Shown in pieces: positions 59,854 through 64,000 of a stretch of DNA of 64,000 nucleotides. This DNA is from Variovorax gracilis. GTDB lineage: Bacteria > Pseudomonadota > Gammaproteobacteria > Burkholderiales > Burkholderiaceae_C. The DNA is taken from the NCBI RefSeq assembly GCF_030317115.1, contig NZ_JASZYF010000019.1, positions 43,731 to 107,730 on the forward strand, in the 5' to 3' direction. The notes under the pieces were generated by a model. That model was not told where the DNA came from. It did not search any database and saw only the letters and a program-made list of their open reading frames with translations. The translations under genes were made by a program, and so were the position numbers. The first letter of the stretch is position 1, and each line of letters starts with the position of its first letter.

Positions 59854-62259
59854 TCACCGGACCTCCAGGCTCACCTTATCGATCTTCCCAGTGAATCGGC
59901 TCTTGATGCCCGCCACGTAGTCGCCTGAGACGGGCGTGTCATCGTCCTCGCCAACGTCGGCGCCCTCGTCGGGCGAGATGAGGAATGGAATTGTCTTTTC
60001 GATTCGGCCTTCGGCCACTTTCTGCCCGCCGACCGATAGTGAGGCCGTGCCACCTTTGCCGGGGCCGCCGCCGTCATACGCGAAGTCCAGCTTGATGGTC
60101 GCCTTACCCGGCGGAAGCGCCTGAGGAGAGGCCACCGTGTAGCGTTCGAGGCCAACCCAGTTATAGGTGTACGTGGGCCTGCCGTCCTTCAGGTACAGGC
60201 TCAAGCCGCCGAAACGCCCGCCTTGCGCGAAGATCACGCCCTCGGCGCCGCCTTGTGGGACGTCGATCTCGGCGGTGATCGTGCTGGAGCGGTTCTTCGC
60301 GTTGATGAACGTGTTCTCCATCATGCCTGTCATGCCCGGGTAGAGCGTGATCGAAGTACGCGTTCCCATCAAGTCAGGACGCCCGGCGATCGCCGCGTTG
60401 AAGCGCTCGACGCTGCGGTCGTCGATCGGAAGCACGTTGTACTTTGCCGCCTCTTTCAGGAACACGGCCTGCATCTGCTTCAACTTCGCCGGCTGCCTCC
60501 CAGCGAGGTCGGTGGCAAGGCTGTAGTCGTTGCGCGCATCGAAGAGTTCCCACGTGTCCTTGTCGAGCGTCGCGCGTGGCTTGGGTTCCCATGGCGCCCT
60601 GTGCACGGTACGCGCGAGCCAGCCATCGTGGTAGATGCCGCGGTTGCCGAGAATCTCAAAATACTGCGTTTTCCGTCGGTCGGCCGCCTTCGCATCGTTG
60701 AGCGTGTAAGCCATGCTCACGCCCTCGAAGGGCTTCTGGACCGTGCCGTTGACTGACTTTGGAAACGACAACTGCGCAACTTCGAGCACCGTCGGCGCGA
60801 GATCGGTGATGTACTGCCACTGGGAGCGAATTTCTCCCCTCGTCTTGATCCCCTTTGGCCAGTGCACGACCATGCCGGTCTTGGTGCCGCCGTAGTCCCC
60901 CGCCACCTGCTTTGTCCAGGCGAAAGGCGCATCGCCAGCGACGGCCCAGCCGGCGGCATAGTGTGGGTAGGTTTCCGGGCCGCCCCACTTGTCGAGGTTC
61001 TTCAACTGGTTTTCGACGGTCTCCTGGACACCATTGAAGAACGTAAGTTCATTGAACAGGCCGGTCGCCCCACCCTCGGCGCTCGCACCGTTGTCACCGG
61101 CGACGTAGATGAAGAGCGTGTTGTCCATCACGCCCAGATCCTCGATCGCCTTCACCAGGCGACCGATCTCATAGTCGGCCTGCTCGGCAAATCCCGCGAA
61201 GACTTCCATCTGCCGCGCGAACAGCCGTCGCTCATCGGGCGTCAGCTTGTCCCAATCCTTGATTCCGGCGGGCTTGGGCGCGAGCTTCGTTCCAGCCGGC
61301 ACGATGCCGAGCTTGATCTGCCGGGCCAGAGCGTCCTCGCGGTACTTGTCCCAGCCCTCATCGAATTTGCCCTTGTATTTATCGGCCCATTCCTTGGACA
61401 CATGGTGCGGCGCGTGGGTAGCGCCAGGGGCGAAGTACATGAAGAACGGCCGGTCGGGTGTCATCGACTGCTGGAACCGAGCCCAGGCGATGGCTTGGTT
61501 CGTCATGTCTGTCATGAAGTGGTAGTTCGGATCGGCGGGCAACTCGACCCGGGTCACCCCGTCGTACAAGAGCGGCGACCATTGGTTGGTCTCTCCGCCG
61601 AGGAAGCCGTAGAACTTCTCGAAGCCCGACTGGGTGGGCCACGTCGTGAAGGGGCCGGAGATGCTGGTTTCCCAGGCCGGCGTCAGATGCCACTTGCCGA
61701 ATGCAGCCGTGTTGTAGCCGTTCAGACGCAGCATCTCTGGCAGCGGCGCGACGCTCGCCGGACGGATGCCGGTGTTGCCCTCGAACGCGGTGGCGATTTC
61801 CTGCACGGCGCCGGTGTTGTTGGTGTGATGATTGCGGCCCGTGATCAACGCCGCTCGCGAGGGCGAGCACAACGCAGCGACGTGCATGTTGTTGTAGCGC
61901 AGGCCGTTGGCGGCGAGCCGGTCGAGCGTCGGCATGGCAATCGCGCCGCCGAAGGTGCTCGGATGCGCAAACCCCATGTCGTCGAGCAACACGATCACGA
62001 CGTTCGGCGCGCCCTTCGGAGCTTTCACCTCGAAACGGGGCGGCGCCTTTGCGTTGCGCACATCGACTTGGGTGATGGGCGTGCGCCGTGGCTCGGCGAT
62101 CGGAAGGACCGCCCGGTCGAGCGCGCCCGGTGACGCCTTCTGTGCCGCAGCGATGCCCGCGAGGCTGAGGCCCAGCGCGAATGCAGTAAACGCGCAACGC
62201 AGGCTGTCCCGTTTCATCGGCGTGCGGCCCCCGGAAAAATCGTCATTCGACTTTCTCAT
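59854..62259 (-). CDS. Exported arylsulfatase
   Basis: 801 residues from the ATG at 62259; GGAGG lies upstream. A signal segment (CAFTAFALGLSLAGIAAA) precedes the sulfatase fold: VVIVLLDDMGFAHPSTFGG with metal-binding Asp93-94, and Cys131 in CSPSRAALITGR, the residue converted to formylglycine. AFGKWHLTPAWE, TGMVVHWPKGI and a C-terminal beta-rich domain follow (VIFAQGGRFGGLSLYLKDGR). It cleaves sulfate from aryl esters in the periplasm. No formylglycine-generating enzyme gene is in the window. Convergent with the DUF6351 gene; co-regulation not shown. Confidence 0.9.
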   Translation of the reverse strand: MRKSNDDFSGGRTPMKRDSLRCAFTAFALGLSLAGIAAAQKASPGALDRAVLPIAEPRRTPITQVDVRNAKAPPRFEVKAPKGAPNVVIVLLDDMGFAHPSTFGGAIAMPTLDRLAANGLRYNNMHVAALCSPSRAALITGRNHHTNNTGAVQEIATAFEGNTGIRPASVAPLPEMLRLNGYNTAAFGKWHLTPAWETSISGPFTTWPTQSGFEKFYGFLGGETNQWSPLLYDGVTRVELPADPNYHFMTDMTNQAIAWARFQQSMTPDRPFFMYFAPGATHAPHHVSKEWADKYKGKFDEGWDKYREDALARQIKLGIVPAGTKLAPKPAGIKDWDKLTPDERRLFARQMEVFAGFAEQADYEIGRLVKAIEDLGVMDNTLFIYVAGDNGASAEGGATGLFNELTFFNGVQETVENQLKNLDKWGGPETYPHYAAGWAVAGDAPFAWTKQVAGDYGGTKTGMVVHWPKGIKTRGEIRSQWQYITDLAPTVLEVAQLSFPKSVNGTVQKPFEGVSMAYTLNDAKAADRRKTQYFEILGNRGIYHDGWLARTVHRAPWEPKPRATLDKDTWELFDARNDYSLATDLAGRQPAKLKQMQAVFLKEAAKYNVLPIDDRSVERFNAAIAGRPDLMGTRTSITLYPGMTGMMENTFINAKNRSSTITAEIDVPQGGAEGVIFAQGGRFGGLSLYLKDGRPTYTYNWVGLERYTVASPQALPPGKATIKLDFAYDGGGPGKGGTASLSVGGQKVAEGRIEKTIPFLISPDEGADVGEDDDTPVSGDYVAGIKSRFTGKIDKVSLEVR

Positions 62260-62311
62260 GGGGCTTCCTCCAAGTTCGATCGTGTTGCCGGCCGATGTGG
62301 CGTTTCGCGAA

Positions 62312-62554
62312 CTACTTGCGGACGACTGCCGCGCCATTGGGGCCGGCGCACCCCGCACGGTAAACGCCCTTCGCGCAAACCACCTTTGGTGCCGGTGGCG
62401 GTACCGGCTTGCGGACGGCCGCGGCGCCGTTCGGTCCGACACAGCCCGCGCGGTAGACGCCCTTGGCGCAGGCCGCCGCCGAGGCGTCCAGCGGCAGCAA
62501 AGCCGCCAGCATCAGCACGACGGCGGCGGCGGTAAATGAGCACGGTCCGTTCAT
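62312..62554 (-). CDS. Small secreted protein with a duplicated Cys motif
   Basis: 80 residues from the ATG at 62554; AAGGAAC lies upstream. A signal peptide (AAVVLMLAALLPLDASA) precedes two near-identical copies of CAKGVYRAGCxGPNGAAxVRK separated by a Pro-rich linker. Each copy has two Cys that could form a disulfide. Likely periplasmic or surface. It lies 52 bases upstream of the arylsulfatase and on the same strand, so the two may be co-transcribed. Function unknown. Confidence 0.75.
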   Translation of the reverse strand: MNGPCSFTAAAVVLMLAALLPLDASAAACAKGVYRAGCVGPNGAAAVRKPVPPPAPKVVCAKGVYRAGCAGPNGAAVVRK

Positions 62555-62872
62555 GGTGAGTTCCTTTCTAGAGACGACGTTTCTCAATCACCGGCACAGC
62601 TTCTCGAACAAGCTCGCCCTCGGCTAGACGATCGCCGAGGGCAGCACGGACCACTGTAGACCTCGCGCGCACTGCGCGCACTGCCACCTACCCTTGCTGG
62701 CAGTAGACGGCGAGCATTCCGAAGTCCATAGTGGATGCGAGAGATATTCGCGTCTGGACCTTGCCCTCGAGCCATCGTCGTCATCGTCCCTGGCGAATTC
62801 AGTTTCGGTTCAGGTGAACTCGAGCGGCGGCGCTGACGCGACTCGCGCCATCATTGATCGGAGGTCCACGAA

Positions 62873-63337
62873 ATGAAGCATCGAACCCTGTGCTTCCTGG
62901 CGTTGGCAGGTTTGTTGATTTCCGAAGCCAGCGCACAACAGTACGTGTACCCGGCCAAGGGCCAGAGCCCAGAGCAACAGAAGAGTGACGAGGCCGCCTG
63001 CTATTCGTGGGCGGTCAAGCAGTCCGGCTTTGATCCAGCCAAACCACCTCCTCCTGCGCCCACGGCCAAGCCGCCGACCACAGCGACTGGGACGACCCCG
63101 GGGGCAGGTGCTCGCGGCGCATTGCGCGGCGCTGCTGTCGGCGAGATCGCCGGCGGAAACGCCAGCGCCGGTGCGGCGGCGGGTGCGGTGGCTGCGCGTG
63201 GGCAAAGCCGCCGGCAGAACGTGGCGGCAGCGAATTCGGCCCAGCAGCAGCAGGCGTCGGCCACGCAGCAAAAGCAGGCTTCGTTTGCCAGGGCTCGCGC
63301 CGCATGCCTAGAGGGTCGTGGCTACACGGTCAAGTAA
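62873..63337 (+). CDS. YMGG-like glycine-zipper exported protein
   Basis: 154 residues with a signal peptide (LCFLALAGLLISEASA). A Pro/Thr linker follows QQKSDEAACYSWAVKQSGFD, then a glycine zipper (GALRGAAVGEIAGGNASAGA) and a Gln/Ala-rich coil (SAQQQQASATQQKQASFARA). The last segment RAACLEGRGYTVK is typical of this family. Such proteins associate with the cell envelope; function unknown. It starts divergently from the small Cys-motif gene, 318 bases apart. Confidence 0.85.
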   Translation: MKHRTLCFLALAGLLISEASAQQYVYPAKGQSPEQQKSDEAACYSWAVKQSGFDPAKPPPPAPTAKPPTTATGTTPGAGARGALRGAAVGEIAGGNASAGAAAGAVAARGQSRRQNVAAANSAQQQQASATQQKQASFARARAACLEGRGYTVK

Positions 63338-63934
63338 GGCGGGGCCCAGGTCGAGGCATTCGGCCAGCAATGGTGGCTTTGACGCGGGGCGCAAACGTTG
63401 GGGGCGTCCGCACGCCTCGCGGCGCCGACTAGCTCAAGCGGCGCCGCGGCGCTCATCTTCTCCATCACGGGAAAGGCTGAAGCTGGCAGGCCCCGCACAT
63501 CTGCAACGACGCATCCGCATTCCGAACACGCGCCTCCATTGCTCGAGACGGATCGCTCAGAAACAGACCTTGCCGTATGTCGGCTCGTGGCCGAACTGAG
63601 CCGCGGGAGTGCAGCGGTAGCCGCCCTTCGCACGGCGACGGCCGAAGACGCAGTTCGGCCAGGAACGGAAGTTCAGGGGTGGAACAATCCTCGTCCGGAA
63701 ATGGTCGCTAACCAGTCATGAGGCGTGCACGTCGTTAGTCGGCTCTGTGCCCGTTGCAGACATCTGCGTGAGCTTGTCGAACTGAAGCAGCCGGCCATGA
63801 GGAGCCACTCGTTCCGAGGGTGCGTATGACTGCACAGGATCTGCGGATTCAACCGGTCGATGCAACGGTTTGACCCTGCCTCGATTTCACGTACAGCAAG
63901 AAGTTGGTAACTTCTGGAGTACGGAGAAAATGAA
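63338..63934. other. Intergenic DNA up to the IS3-type element
   Basis: About 600 bases with no supported gene. The element's left end is probably in the last 60 bases of this stretch, but no inverted repeat can be confirmed because the right end lies outside the window. Confidence 0.35.
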
Positions 63935-64000
63935 ATGAGAGATGGCAAGTTGCCGAAGCGCCAATACACGGACGAGTTCAAGATCGAAGCCATCAGGCTG
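63935..64000 (+). mobile_element. Start of an IS3-family transposase gene (orfA), cut by the window end
   Basis: From the ATG at 63935, preceded by GGAG and CGGAGA, the frame reads MRDGKLPKRQYTDEFKIEAI then RL to the window end. This is the conserved beginning of IS3-family OrfA, whose Q/RYTDEFK-EA segment begins the helix-turn-helix. The rest of the element is outside the window, so intactness is unknown. Confidence 0.7.

Noticed and set aside
60862..62133. 423-codon plus-strand frame opposite the arylsulfatase
   Set aside because: Shadow of the sulfatase; no start site or motif.
64..63900. CRISPR array, tRNA or rRNA genes
   Set aside because: No regularly spaced repeats of CRISPR type, no cloverleaf and no rRNA-like stretch noticed on either strand by eye.

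Overview
The window looks like accessory DNA of a high-GC betaproteobacterium of the Burkholderiales, probably Comamonadaceae/Variovorax-like. The evidence is indirect: strong GC bias in coding DNA, a Bug-family tricarboxylate-type substrate-binding protein, a DUF6351 lipoprotein, and a Rep_3-RepA/ParA/ParB replication region typical of Burkholderiales megaplasmids and chromids. No rRNA, tRNA or CRISPR array was seen.

Layout. 1-4.5 kb: integrative/plasmid maintenance module on the minus strand (large ParB-like protein with a frameshift, a ribbon-helix-helix protein, a DUF932 protein with its own terminator, a small membrane protein). 5.6-11.5 kb: secreted ankyrin protein, secreted pentapeptide-repeat protein, an ankyrin gene cut by an IS1182-type remnant, a lipoprotein. 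11.6-21.8 kb: a defence-like island with a WYL-regulator relic, sirtuin, a tight operon (unknown protein, Cas4-like/DUF2779 nuclease fusion, WYL regulator), a UDG-like protein, a tandem AAA+ ATPase, a phosphoglycerate kinase scrap and a CHC2 zinc-finger protein. 23-26.3 kb: small hypotheticals, then a decayed NYN gene lying head-to-head with a decayed umuD-umuC. 26.4-29 kb: a sigma-factor-like protein translated with a metallophosphoesterase, facing a hypothetical gene.

29.3-36.4 kb is the replication and stability core: Rep_3 initiator, iteron region, parA, two identical 17-bp palindromes (candidate parS), parB, a dif-like recombination site and a two-gene operon ending in a tyrosine recombinase. 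36.5-39.5 kb holds two HExxH proteins flanking a HET-C/phospholipase-C-like secreted protein. 39.9-42.6 kb carries an Mrr-like endonuclease plus PIN operon and a divergent GIY-YIG (MUG113) protein.

43-45.2 kb is a graveyard: scraps of a CusA-type efflux pump, a histidine kinase, an alpha/beta hydrolase and a DUF6544-type gene, each truncated or frameshifted. It is followed by an intact secondary alcohol dehydrogenase, small genes, a DUF1003 membrane protein, an orphan receiver domain and a cyclase-STAND signalling protein. 54.6-62.3 kb is a catabolic module: IclR regulator with two near-identical palindromic operators, a Bug periplasmic binding protein, a DUF6351 lipoprotein and a convergent arylsulfatase. 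The window closes with small secreted proteins and the first codons of an IS3-type transposase.

Read together, this is a mobile replicon or chromid backbone. Intact maintenance and defence genes sit among many relics, which points to repeated insertion, deletion and decay. Family calls come from reading motifs by eye; no database search was possible.
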